Below, piece by piece: positions 1 through 9,752 of a stretch of DNA of 49,647 bases; the first letter of the stretch is position 1; each line of letters starts with the position of its first letter. The position numbers and the translations under genes are program-made. The stretch is from NCBI GenBank assembly GCA_001598975.1, contig BBXU01001515.1, positions 1-49,647 of the forward strand, written 5' to 3'. The stretch comes from Parachlorella kessleri (lineage: Eukaryota > Chlorophyta > Trebouxiophyceae > Chlorellales > Chlorellaceae). Below the pieces are notes generated by a model. The model saw only the letters and a list, made by a program, of their open reading frames with translations. It did not search any database and was not told the origin of the DNA.

Positions 1-19
1 CCCCCCNCCCCCGCCCCCC
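1..19. other. C-rich left edge with one ambiguous base
   Basis: The first 19 bases are almost pure C with an N at position 7. This looks like a low-quality or homopolymer edge of the assembly. It lies inside, or downstream of, the last visible intron of the proteasome gene on the minus strand. Confidence 0.6.
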
Positions 20-93
20 CATGTAGCAGCACACAAGCCATCGGAGGCCAGACAGATCTATGGGGAGCAAGACCCTGACGAGAGCATGCTCAC

Positions 94-799
94 CGCTTCT
101 CGTACAACGTTGCTGACACCAGCTGCCCAAACGCCGAGGGCTTGATGTCGCGCTCCTCTCGTAGCTTGTACAGGTTGTGCTTCAAGGTGAACCGTTGGTG
201 ACTGCGCAAACAGCAAGAGACGCCCTCGCCGTATTTTCCACGCATAAGTGCACAACTTGTGCGGCTAGCGCAAGCTGCAGGCAGCCTCAGCTTCTCCCCT
301 CGCAGTGATGCCGCGGTACTGCCCAAGACCAACAAGCCAGCAGTGTCTGGCACTCACAGTGTCTGGGCGTCTGTCCCCAAGCCCGCCAGGCCGATGAATA
401 GCTGGTCATGGATCTTGTAAATCTTTTTGTAGTCTGTGGCGAGCGTTTGCAGCTGCACGCCGAACCGCAGGTCACTGGCTATGGCAACACACTCCTTGCC
501 AGCCATCGCCACTGCAAGGAAAAAAAGCAGAGAGTATCGCAGAGAGAACCTCTACATGAGGGCCCGGTATGTGACCACAGGGACTCTTGTCCTCTGCACA
601 CAATCCGCCCTCATAAGCCTGGACAGGCGCTGGAGTCTTGCTGGGGCAGGGAACAGGCTGTACTCACCTATGGCAGAGCCATTGTACTCAAAGATCTGCA
701 GCAGGGCGAAGTCCAGCACGTCATAAAGCGCTGATCACTCCACTTGCCACCCTGCTCAGCCAGTGCTACTAAGCGAAGTCCATCATCACTCACCGACAT
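94..799 (-). CDS. PSMB3: 20S proteasome subunit beta type-3, 5' part (runs off the left edge)
   Basis: Subunit of the beta ring of the 20S proteasome core (beta-3, PBC1 in plants), a structural, non-catalytic member. Visible coding exons on the minus strand are 799-794, 695-668, 511-358 and 201-94 (98 complete codons plus 2 nt). All donors are GTGAG-type and all acceptors CAG. Exon 1 codes only Met-Ser before its GTGAGT donor. The joined protein begins MSIFEYNGSAIVAMAGKE and continues through GVQLQTLATDYKKI, LFIGLAGLGTDAQTL, YKLREERDIKP and ATLYEKR. These match the conserved N-terminal half of beta-3 subunits (FEYNGSA, GLAGLATDVQT, LYEKR). The model ends at donor 93, so the exon with the RFGPY-type continuation lies outside the window. 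One oddity is SDLRFG where the family usually has SDRRFG or SDRRLG. The family assignment is secure; the exact exon 1 rests on the phase fit. Confidence 0.93.
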
Positions 800-1416
800 C
801 CCAGGCGATCACACCCAGGCCTTCTCTTAAGAAGCTGGACGCAAATACTAACGAGTAAGCGCTGCTCAGGTGTCGTGGACAAGAGAATGATCGAGAGGTG
901 TCACCAGTGCAAAACAGAGGAACTAAGTTGGCAAACCTATCAATCAGCAGGAGACAAGTAGCAGCGCCTGCCGATCACTGCACAGTGTCCCTCGAGTCGG
1001 GCATTCTCCCGCTCTTAAGGGAGCCGACGTGGCAGGAGCGAGCTCAGGAAAAAAACCCTTCCTACCTTCAAAGTTGCATGGGCTAACCACTTGCGTAAAA
1101 CTGATAGATATTGGGAACCTGTTTGCAAAGGTAGGTGTGAGAATTTTGTTAAGCTGCTTAGGCGCGAATGGCGGCTCTGGCGGCTGCATCAAACGCCCTC
1201 GCACTTTTATGTTGTCAAATTAGTGGCTGCCTGCCTGTTTCTCTAACGGTGGCAAGGCAAGAGTCGTAGGAAGCGAGTCTTGATATTGGGAGGTGTCAAG
1301 TCGGCTTCCAAGCCCAGTTGCAAGGGTGTGTGGTAGGTATCAACTCCTTGGAGCTGTTAAAATCCCTTGCTGATACTGCTATCGTGCCAACAACTTCATG
1401 TTCAATTAGTTAAAGC
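800..1416. other. Intergenic: upstream region of the proteasome gene
   Basis: This stretch between the proteasome start codon and the presumed 3' end of the next minus-strand gene holds no exon I can support on either strand. Short ORFs here lack splice context and recognisable motifs. It should contain the proteasome promoter and 5' UTR. Confidence 0.5.
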
Positions 1417-1421
1417 TTACA
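1417..1421 (-). terminator. TGTAA polyadenylation-type signal (minus strand)
   Basis: TTACA on the plus strand reads TGTAA on the minus strand, about 500 nt past the stop of the 139-residue protein gene. TGTAA is the characteristic chlorophyte polyadenylation signal. The assignment to this gene is by position only. Confidence 0.35.
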
Positions 1422-1921
1422 CAGCTGCAAGTACTGAAGCTCTTTCAGCTCAGCATAGCAGTAGATAGAAATGTCAAGAGTACATGGGCGGCTGAAAAGG
1501 AGAGCACCAGGCGCGGCATAAAACTGCAACAAAACCTCCATAAATCACGCAAGTCACAACGCAAGTACCACAAATGGCCCCGTCCAAGGACCCCAATATC
1601 ATTGAGGCAACAGGGTAAGTCATGTCAAGGCAGCATAGTTCCAAAGTAGCGTAATAAGGCAAGCCAGTTAACTGCAGTTCCATAAGTTCCCTGGGTCAGG
1701 AGTCACTATCAAGCTCAAGGCTGCAAAGCGGAGTCGGTTGTCAAACACAATAGAGAAGCCACCATGTACATAGGTAGCAAATATAGGGCAGTCAGGTGGG
1801 ATCCCAAGACTGGTGAAGCCAGGGAGTTTGGATTTCATTTGTACCCCCATAACACACATACGTTGGCGTGCTGCGGGGCAGCCAGCATAAGCACCTTGCC
1901 CACGGCAGCATCAGGAGCTGG

Positions 1922-3118
1922 CTAGTACAGGCCGTAGAGGGGTCGCCCCTCCAAGTGCGCCTTAAGGCGCTGCCAAAAGGTGGGCAGAACGTACATCGCG
2001 TCCTCGTCCCTCTTGGTCCTATATGGGTTGGAGGGGCAGGGGAGGGTCAGCCTGCAGGGGCAAGGCAGCACACAAGGGCGGTGAGCAAGTGTTGGGCTTG
2101 CCTGGCACGTGGGAGGGAACGGTGGAGGCACAGATCCTCCTGGCAGCGTGGGATGCATCATCCGCCCGCCCGGCAGCACGTCCAACGAGTGAGCCATGTG
2201 GCTAGATGCACCCCAAGCTCCTGCAAGCATGGAGCCCCGGCCCACCCAGCCTGGCGGCTCACCAGGTCCAGCCTTGGCTGCGCATGTCTGCGGGGTCGTA
2301 CTGCTGGGCAAGGGCGGCCAGCGGGATCAGGAGTCCAAGGAGCGTGATGGGTTCTACTGCGGTTGTGCTTGGCAGGAGAGGGGCCAGGGCGTCCCCGCAA
2401 GCCCGGCTGGGCTCTGCGTTGTCGTCCAGGAAGGGGGTTGAGGCGACGCCCGCTGGCTCAGCCAGCAGAGCGGCTGCCAAGGCTGGCAGGGCAGATGAGT
2501 GGGAGCGGCGGGCGGTGGACTTGGGTGCAGAAACCTGCAGGCACAGGGCAGGTCAGTTACAACCGTGTCCCTATGCGGCTTGGAATATCTTATAGGTAGA
2601 TTTCAGCTGACTGCCCAAGCTGTACAGCTGCCAAAAACCAACCTGCCAGCTACAAGCGGTGGTGGGCTGGGGGGTGGCAAGCTTGAAAGCGCAACTGGTA
2701 GTGGACTTGGCGGTGTGGCTGGGTACGGCATTAGGGCTGGAGCGGCGTGGCCTGGCCATCCCAGGACTACAGCAATGGGCCCACACATCCCACTCACGAC
2801 GCCCAGACTTTCCCCACTGTCGAAAGCAAGCAACTACCGTCAGGCTGCACTGAGCCAGGGACCACACCACCCTTCAGCAACAGACCCACTGGTCAAGTAC
2901 CCTCTACAGGCGGCCTACCTGTGGGCACTGGCACCGGTTGTGCTCGAGTAGGCCAGGTTACTGCAGGCATTCCTGCAACGCAAAAGGAGTTGGACCGCGG
3001 TCTTCAGATCTCGCCATCACAACGCCATGGCCTGGCTATGCAGATAGGTCAGCTCCTGGGGCACCCACATTGGTAAGGCTGGTTACCTGGCGACCATCTT
3101 GCTGGCAGTGGCGAGCAT
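1922..3118 (-). CDS. Unrecognised 139-residue single-membrane-segment protein, probably organelle-targeted
   Basis: Four exons on the minus strand: 3118-3087, 2816-2798 (a 19-nt micro-exon), 2534-2263 and 2018-1922, ending in TAG. All phases agree and total 420 nt. Donors are GTAACC, GTGAGT and GTGAGC; acceptors are CAG, CAG and TAG. The N-terminus (about residues 1-45) is rich in Ser/Ala/Arg with few acids (MLATASKMVASG, then STARRSHSSALPALAAALLA), as in algal chloroplast or mitochondrial transit peptides. A hydrophobic segment follows at about 76-93 (AVEPITLLGLLIPLAALA). The last 45 residues are hydrophilic with many aromatics (MRSQGWTWTKRDEDAMYVLP, then FWQRLKAHLEGRPLYGLY). I do not recognise the family. 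A small thylakoid or inner-membrane accessory protein would fit the layout, but that is inference. The exon with DDNAEPSRACGDAL and the terminal exon are the firmest parts; exon 1 and the micro-exon rest on phase and splice fit. Confidence 0.62.
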
Positions 3119-4896
3119 GTTTGAGTGGGCTTGACGGTGGGTCGACAGGGAAGAGCCTCTAGAGCTATGACGTGCTGAAGTTGCAGTCAAGACTGTTGTT
3201 CTGTCGATGCTTGGCAAGAGAATGAGTTCTCGTGTTGCATTAGCGAAAGCTTTATAGGCCGAGTTGGGGCGGGAGCGCTTCGATTTCAGGCATGGCAGCA
3301 TGACAGCAGGGCGCAGGGAGGGGCCTTAACAACTCAAATGCACACCCGGCAATGCCATCCGCTGATTCACTGTTGTGTCGCAACATGTCATGGCCGCATC
3401 AGGACACTTGGGGTTCCTCTCCTATGTCCGAAGCCCAGCGCGGCTTCTACTGTCTTTTAGACAAAATCTGCCAGGTGGATCGCCTATCAAAGTCTGTGCT
3501 GCTGATGCACGGCCGACGAGGGGTTGTAGCCACGCCGCTGCAGTATGAGGGGTCAACTTGCAAGGCCATGTGAGGGACAGGTGACATGAGCACTAAACAG
3601 GTGCAGCCCAGATGGGTCAACCTCGAGTAGCCAACCTGCCAGGCAGGCGGTCTGCAGCTCTTCGGTGAGAGCGCCAGGGCTCCAACAGATACCCCTTGCC
3701 CACCGCAGCTGCGCTGCATGAAAAGGTGGCGGTGCTGAAAAGAACAGCTAAAGAGTGGTGGTGGCGTTCAGGAAGCTGTGGCAGCAGCAGCCTACCTGCC
3801 CCACTGACTGTCTCTGGACACGCAAAGGGGTGGGTCCTAACCCTCCCGCAGCTGTGTTTAGCTGCTTCACTGGCACCATTGTGGCTTGTTATCTCACTAT
3901 TCCACGCTGATGGTTTGGAGAGGCTGTACACCCACTGTACACCCACTGATGGTTTGGATTATACCTGAGCACGGCTGGGGTGGACGCAGGTGTTTCTAAG
4001 CCCATGGACGAGGTCTGACAAGCGGCTGGCCTGACATGCCTCTTTGGCAAGTGCTGTGTTGAGAAACATGGCCAAGTGAGCAACAGCCAAGTGGGCAGGT
4101 GACAATAGCGTACGCTGAGCTTACAGTAGCATTCGCACCTGCTGCAGAAGTGCAGGCCTTGTGCCCCTCCTGTATCCTTGACCATAAGACTCTCCCAGCA
4201 GGCTACATTTTCATTTTGAGGCTGTGTGGGTGTCGTTAAAGGCAGCAGGAGATTTTTCATAGTGTGCTTCTGAAAAGCGTGTTGGGGCAGCAGCTGCTGC
4301 AGGGGCCCTGTCTGCAGTACATGGGCCGCGGGGGCCGAAGATTTTCCGCGATCAGTATCGGCTTGACCAGGCGAGATCGCATGCTCCGCAGATGCTGCCT
4401 GTGCCTTATCAACCTGAACTATATACCTTGGACATCGCGCAGCTCGACCAGCCCATATCCAGGATACCCTAACCCTGGCCCTACAGGCCAACGTACCCTG
4501 GCCCTGTGAAAGGGCCACGGGCCGCGGGGGGAACGCAGCCCCCCCCGGCCAGTCGAAACCCTTCCCGACCGTTCCACCTCGCAGTTTGTGGCCAAGAGGC
4601 GCAACTTCTCCACCATCCGCAGTCCATACACTGTGTCCAACAAAGGCGCCAAACCTCGGACAACCTGTCGGACAGTCAGCCAGGGCTTGGTGTAAACGGC
4701 GCGTAAGAGGTAGGGTTTACTCAACACATGTGCTGTGATAAGGTTGTCTGACCAGGGGCGTACCCATAAGCCATCCGATCTGTAGGGGCGGCGTGTGCGA
4801 GTGGGCTGTCGTTAGTTCTCCTGAGCCCGTCAGTTTGCCATCGCATACGAAACTCCGTCCGTCCATCCACAGGCCTAGGGTGCTCAATTAAGGAAT
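3119..4896. other. Long divergent spacer between the 139-aa protein gene and the permease gene
   Basis: This 1.8 kb lies between two divergent starts, so it should hold two promoters and 5' UTRs. I see no confident gene. Near 3910-3956 there is a short local duplication: the 13-mer CTGATGGTTTGGA occurs twice, flanking two copies of GTACACCCACT. The only coding-like stretch is the minus-strand ORF listed separately at 4419-4727. Confidence 0.5.
4419..4727 (-). CDS. Orphan ORF with coding-like sequence; possible small gene or exon
   Basis: A 102-codon minus-strand ORF whose first 60 residues look protein-like (SKPYLLRAVYTKPWLTVRQ, then GLAPLLDTVYGLRMVEKLRL). Its second half turns into Arg/Gly/Pro-rich sequence typical of a GC-rich shadow frame. 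An acceptor-like CAG sits just before the Val-Val-Arg stretch, and a donor-like GTACGT lies in the Arg-rich half, so only the middle may be an exon. I do not recognise a family. It lies about 170 nt upstream of, and divergent from, the permease. It may equally be a non-coding leader or an old element fragment. Confidence 0.2.
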   Translation of the reverse strand: MLSKPYLLRAVYTKPWLTVRQVVRGLAPLLDTVYGLRMVEKLRLLATNCEVERSGRVSTGRGGLRSPRGPWPFHRARVRWPVGPGLGYPGYGLVELRDVQGI

Positions 4897-7800
4897 ATGA
4901 CGGCCTCCAACGACAAGACGGGCTCGGTCTTTACTGGAGTCTCTCATGGAGTCTGTGCCCTCATGTGAGTTGCATGCATGCAATGCCTGAACGGTCATAT
5001 TGCCGGCTTCCTGTGCCAGTTTGCCAGTGGTCAAGAAGTGTTCCTTGCTGCCTAAGGCTCGCATATAATTTCATGACAGACTGCAAGGCCCTGACCTTGG
5101 CTAGGGTTGTACTACTTGCAGTGGCGCCGGCGTGCTAGCCCTTCCAAATGCTGTGGCGGCTATGGGCTGGGTGGCGGGCCTCTTGTGCCTGCTTGCCTTC
5201 TACATCATCTCAGTTGGCGCCTCCATTGTGCTGGCAAACCTCTACGAGGTGGACGGCAAGAAGTATGGCAGCTATGGGGCTGCCGTGAAAGCCTTCATGG
5301 GTAGGTGGCCCCGCTGGGTTGCCCGAGGCCTGCAGGCTCACTGTGCTGCTGTGTTTTGAACGCCCGGCTGGGATTCCAATGGTTTGACCTTGAGGTCCAG
5401 AAGGCTTACAACCCCAGCATGGTATATTGTGGGATGTTGCAAGTCCGTGGATGTTGCAAGCCTGACGCACGCACCGAACGTGGTGATGCAGGGAAACATG
5501 GGAAGATTTGGGTTACCATCTGCCAGACTCTCAACATTGTGTGCTTCTGCATCGCATACACGGTGGGTGGCAAGGCTGGCTGGATCCTAAATGAAAACTT
5601 TATGATGTTTCCACATGCCAGAGGGCGCATGTGGCTGGCAGGCGTCTTGTGCTACCTCTGGTCACCCCTGCCTTGTGTTTCGTGATTGGCCAGACCAAGG
5701 CTCATTTTTGGTCCTTGATTTACTATGCCTGCCTGCCTGCCTGCCGGTCCTGCTGCAGATTACTGGTGCGGTGTCCATGAAGGCCATGTCAGAGCAGATC
5801 TGCAAGAACGGCGGCTCCTGCATTGAGCATACCTGGGCGCTGGCCCTCATCTTTGGCGGCATGCAGCTGTTCTGCAGCCAGCTGCCCAACCTGGAGGAAG
5901 CCTGGTGGATGTCGGCCATCGGCGCCGCCATGTCCATCGGCTACTCAAGTAAGCCGTCAATCAGCCTGTGACGGGCCAGTGGATCTGTTATGGGAGCGGT
6001 GCAGGGTTGCTATTACAAAAGGAGTGTTAGTGTGGCCCGGCAGAATCAGCAGATGATTATGATAAGGACAAGGACAAGGACAAGGACAATTGCCTGCCGT
6101 GCTCCTGCTCTTGTGTGCTGGTACTCTTGCCTGCCCCCCTGGCCTGATGCAGCTCAACCACAGTGCACACCCATGTCTGCACTATCCTCATCCTCAGCCC
6201 CTCAACCAATGCCTGCTGCGCCCGCAGGTATTGCCCTGGGCATGTCTATTGCCCACGCCGACAACCACCATGGCACCGTGGGCGGCATTGAGACCTCCAC
6301 GGCCAACAAGGTCTTCTCCGTGTTCAACGGCTTGGGCTCCATCGCGTTTGCCTTCTCCTTCTCAGGTGCGTTGCAGCTGGTGTGTGCAGTGCCATGGGTC
6401 TTGCCAGCAGTGCCCCTGGGAGTTTTGCACGGACCTCTTCATACAGACCTGAAAATGCTGGGGAGGAACAGGGTTCTCAGGTAGAGAGCCCCGTCTGAGT
6501 GTTCGCCAAACTGCTTGTGCGCGCATATAAGTTACTCTCTATGGGAGCTGTTACTGGAAGGGGAGGTGTGAAGTCTCAACAGTGTGTTCATCACCGAGAG
6601 AAGACACGCAGCCACCTCCTAATTCACAATCAAGTAGCCACTGTTGCCCCTTGCAGTGATCCTGCTGGAGATCCAGGACACGCTGCGTGAGCCTCCCAAA
6701 GCGGTGAAGACAATGAAGAAAGTCGTGCACTTGTCGCTGGGCATCTCTGCCGCCTTCTACCTCGTCATCTCCATCACAGGTGTGGAGCCTGTGGCGCAGT
6801 CTAAGATAAGGGCTCCTTGCTCTCTCTAGGCTGTATCTGTCCTTGCAGCCTGCTGCAGGGCGCACCCAACAGCGGCTGCTTGGAGTGCTAACCGACCCGA
6901 AGACTGTAGGCAGCCTGCCCCTGCAGCCAGCTGCTGTAGTACTACACAAGGCTGATTGCCTTTTGTGGGTCTGATGCACAATGCACAAGTGCACCTGGTG
7001 TGCTCTGAGCCCTCATGCAGTGGTGCCTTGTCAACAGAGCCCTTGCCGGTTGTACCCGCAATGCCGCCGCTCGGAATTCTGGAAGCCGACAGGTTGTGTG
7101 TGATTGTCTGCAGGATACCTTGCCCTGGGCAATAGTGTGCCCGGCGATGTGCTTACCGGCTTCACAGGGCCCTCGTGGGTCATCTGCCTGGGCAATGCCA
7201 TGGTGGTCGTCCACATGATCGCTGCCTACCAGGTGGGGGGCTCGCTCGCTTGCTCTCAAACTGCTGCGCTGGCACCAAGCACACAGCCCTTGGTTCCCCA
7301 GCCTGCCTGCCGTTGGACGAGGCTGCCGAGTTGTAGTTGGACCAGACATACCAAGCCGGGGTTGCAGGACAGCGGCCGGCGCAAGGGAAGGCAGAGAGGA
7401 GGAGTAACGTGCATTTCCTAGGTGTTGAGCTCAGGCCTTCAAGAGCTCCGCCGGTGCCTCAGTATTACGGATTTCTCTGTGCTTCCCGTGCTGCCTGCAG
7501 GTGTATGCCCAGCCGCTGTTTGTGCTGGTGGAGTGGGAGCTGTGGGTGCGCATCTTCAAGCACAAGGCTCCCGAGCCAGTCAAGCACACCGTCAAGGCCG
7601 CCACCAGCTTTGATGTGAGGGAATCTGCTGGCCTTGCTTCGCCCCATACACGTGGCTGTATTTGCCAGCATGGATGCCTTGGGGATCCTGTACCAGGGCT
7701 GGAACGTATGCCCTGCAAGGGTTGCCGCCTTCCCTTCGCTCCGTTCAACAAACTGTACGTACTGGGGGGGTTGGGCGTGAACCAATCTGGAAGGGTATGA

Positions 7801-8650
7801 CAGCCTTGACCCATTGCCTGCCACATGCCCTGTGTCTCAAGTACCCGCCTGACATCTCCCAGTCAGATATATGTTCTACCACCATCACCTCCAAGAACGA
7901 GCCTAACGCCCCCCTCTGCAGGAGGGCTCCAAGCATGGCTCCATCCCCGATGAGTCATCCATGCGCAAGCTGGCCGAATCTGAGTCGGAGGGCGACATTG
8001 AGCAGCCCCCCTCCCTGAGCCCCGACATTGAGCACCACGCCCACCAGGCTCCTGTCGAGGCCAAGAAGCACAAGTCCCCGGCGCCCTTTGCGCTGCGCCT
8101 GCTGTGGCGCACGTGCTATGTCGGCTTCACCACCATCATCTCCTGCATCATGCCCTTCTTCTCCAACTTTGTCGGCCTCATCGGCGGACTCCTGTGAGTC
8201 GTGGTTCCCCGCCAGGGTCACTGCCATGCAAAGTCGTGAGCGGCCAACCGCTGCTTGCTTGCCGGAGCTGCCTTGTGCGGATGCATGCAGTGTGGGCGCC
8301 AAGGGTTTGTTCCTGTTTACAGCGTGCTGGCACAGCTTGTGGGTGGAGCCGCGACCTGGAAACTGCTGCAGAGTTATGGCTCCTGGCATGGCACACCTGG
8401 ATCTGTTGGCTGGCTGATAACCCCATGCCCCTGCTCAGATCGGCTGTGTGTCTCACTGTGGTGCAGGTTTTGGCCGCTCTGTATCGGCTTCCCGCTGGTC
8501 ATGTGGCTCCGTGTGCGCAAGCCGACCGGCTGGCGCAAGCACGGGGCCCTGGTGATTGCCTTCATCATGCTGCTGGTCGGCATTGCTGCCACTATTGGCT
8601 CGCTGCGCAATATTGTTGTGACCCTGTCAAGCTACGAGGTTTTCGGTTGA
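4897..8650 (+). CDS. Amino acid/auxin permease (AAAP family) transporter
   Basis: Integral membrane carrier of the AAAP family (amino acid permeases and AUX1-like proteins; proton-coupled uptake is usual), at the plasma membrane or an endomembrane. Ten exons: 4897-4964, 5122-5300, 5492-5562, 5759-5948, 6228-6365, 6657-6779, 7114-7232, 7501-7614, 7922-8193, 8467-8650. They total 1458 nt, 485 residues, stop TGA, every junction GT-AG and in phase. Start [20 protein letters not shown]. The first transmembrane segment carries the family hallmark ([19 protein letters not shown]). Other landmarks are [55 protein letters not shown] and [20 protein letters not shown]. About ten to eleven hydrophobic segments are visible. 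A Ser/Glu-rich hydrophilic loop (about residues 350-395, [19 protein letters not shown]) precedes the last membrane helices. Substrate cannot be read from sequence. An upstream non-coding exon is possible. Confidence 0.9.
6061..6088 (+). repeat. AAGGAC microsatellite in a permease intron
   Basis: Four consecutive AAGGAC units inside intron 4 of the permease. The intron before it has a second short array, TGCC repeated at about 5727-5745. Neither touches a splice site. Confidence 0.7.
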
Positions 8651-9752
8651 AAACTGAATGTGATGGTCCCCTCTATGGTCCCTGGAACAATTGTTGTGCT
8701 AAAATTTCCACACTTTGTTTGCACTCCCTTTGGCTTGTGCGAAAAGATATATGCGCACAAGCTGCATGCGTGACTACGCTATGCTTGGGTTCATCATACA
8801 TGTCTCCCTTTCTCTTACTTGCAAGACTGTTGCAGACATTTGCGATTGTACAGAACTTGTCCTTGCTACTTCCTTTTACTGGTCTCACTCACTTTGCCAG
8901 GTTGCATGTGACTCCTGGCTTTCGCTATATGCATGTACTAGTTGAGCTGCGTGGTATGCCAATGCATTGTTGATAGATAATTGGCATAACACCACAACTT
9001 CCTTCATGGTGCTTTCACTGGTGCTGCTCTGGCATTTAGTCGTTATGTAGGGCGGCCCGCCGCCATGCCATCTGGTCCCATTTTTTCCTTCAGCTCTCAA
9101 GACCTTTCCAGGCTTTTTGTTGGGATTGTGGTAGGGATTTGCTTGGATGTAAGCGGGTTCGGTGCTTGATTTAAACGTTTCTCCATACTAAGCTTCATTC
9201 CTTACAGGTAACAGACAGTGCAGTGTCTGACGGGGTTAGTTTTGAAAACACTCATGACTCATGATGAGTAAGCTTGACGACAGCCCGGGGAGGGGGGGGG
9301 GGCACGTCACCTCACCAAGACCAAGTCCACCTTACTCGGACGTTTGCATCCAGAACATGTGGTCCACTGGCTCAACTCTAGCACAGCCAGCACTGCGCGT
9401 TGCACCCCAAGATCAAGCCACATGGCACGGTTGCATGTCCTTCGCGGCGGTGCACAATGCATCAATCTGATCTATAGTACTCAGAGACTGATCAGGACCT
9501 CAAGCCTTCCTAGACCTCCGACTGCGCTCGGTTCAAGTACACACCGACCTCACGCGAGGACATGCCAGAGGACGGTCTGCGCCAGCAGGCAGCAGCTTGG
9601 GGTCCTGGAGAGGAGCGGAGAATGGACGGCAAGTGCCGTCGCTGCAGTTCCGTTGATTGCTAGCCCCGGAAGTTTGCAGTGCGCTGATTGCGGTGGTCCA
9701 TCTAGCCAAGCACGCGTGAGTTGCTTGCACCCTTTAATAACTGCTGCTGCAG
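8651..9752. other. Permease 3' UTR and SDR upstream region
   Basis: This region holds the permease 3' UTR up to the TGTAA at 9148-9152, a G homopolymer near 9292-9301, then the upstream region of the SDR gene. An open frame in phase with the first certain SDR exon runs up to a GTGAGT donor at about 9710 and may be its first coding exon, but its translation is not recognisably SDR-like. No other gene is seen. Confidence 0.45.
9148..9152 (+). terminator. TGTAA polyadenylation-type signal of the permease gene
   Basis: TGTAA about 500 nt after the permease TGA, in AT-richer sequence typical of an algal 3' UTR. It is the first plus-strand TGTAA I find after the stop. Confidence 0.5.

Noticed and set aside
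4466..4476. CCCTAACCCTGG as telomere-like repeat
   Set aside because: Only one and a half units, and not the TTTAGGG or TTTTAGGG type of green algae.
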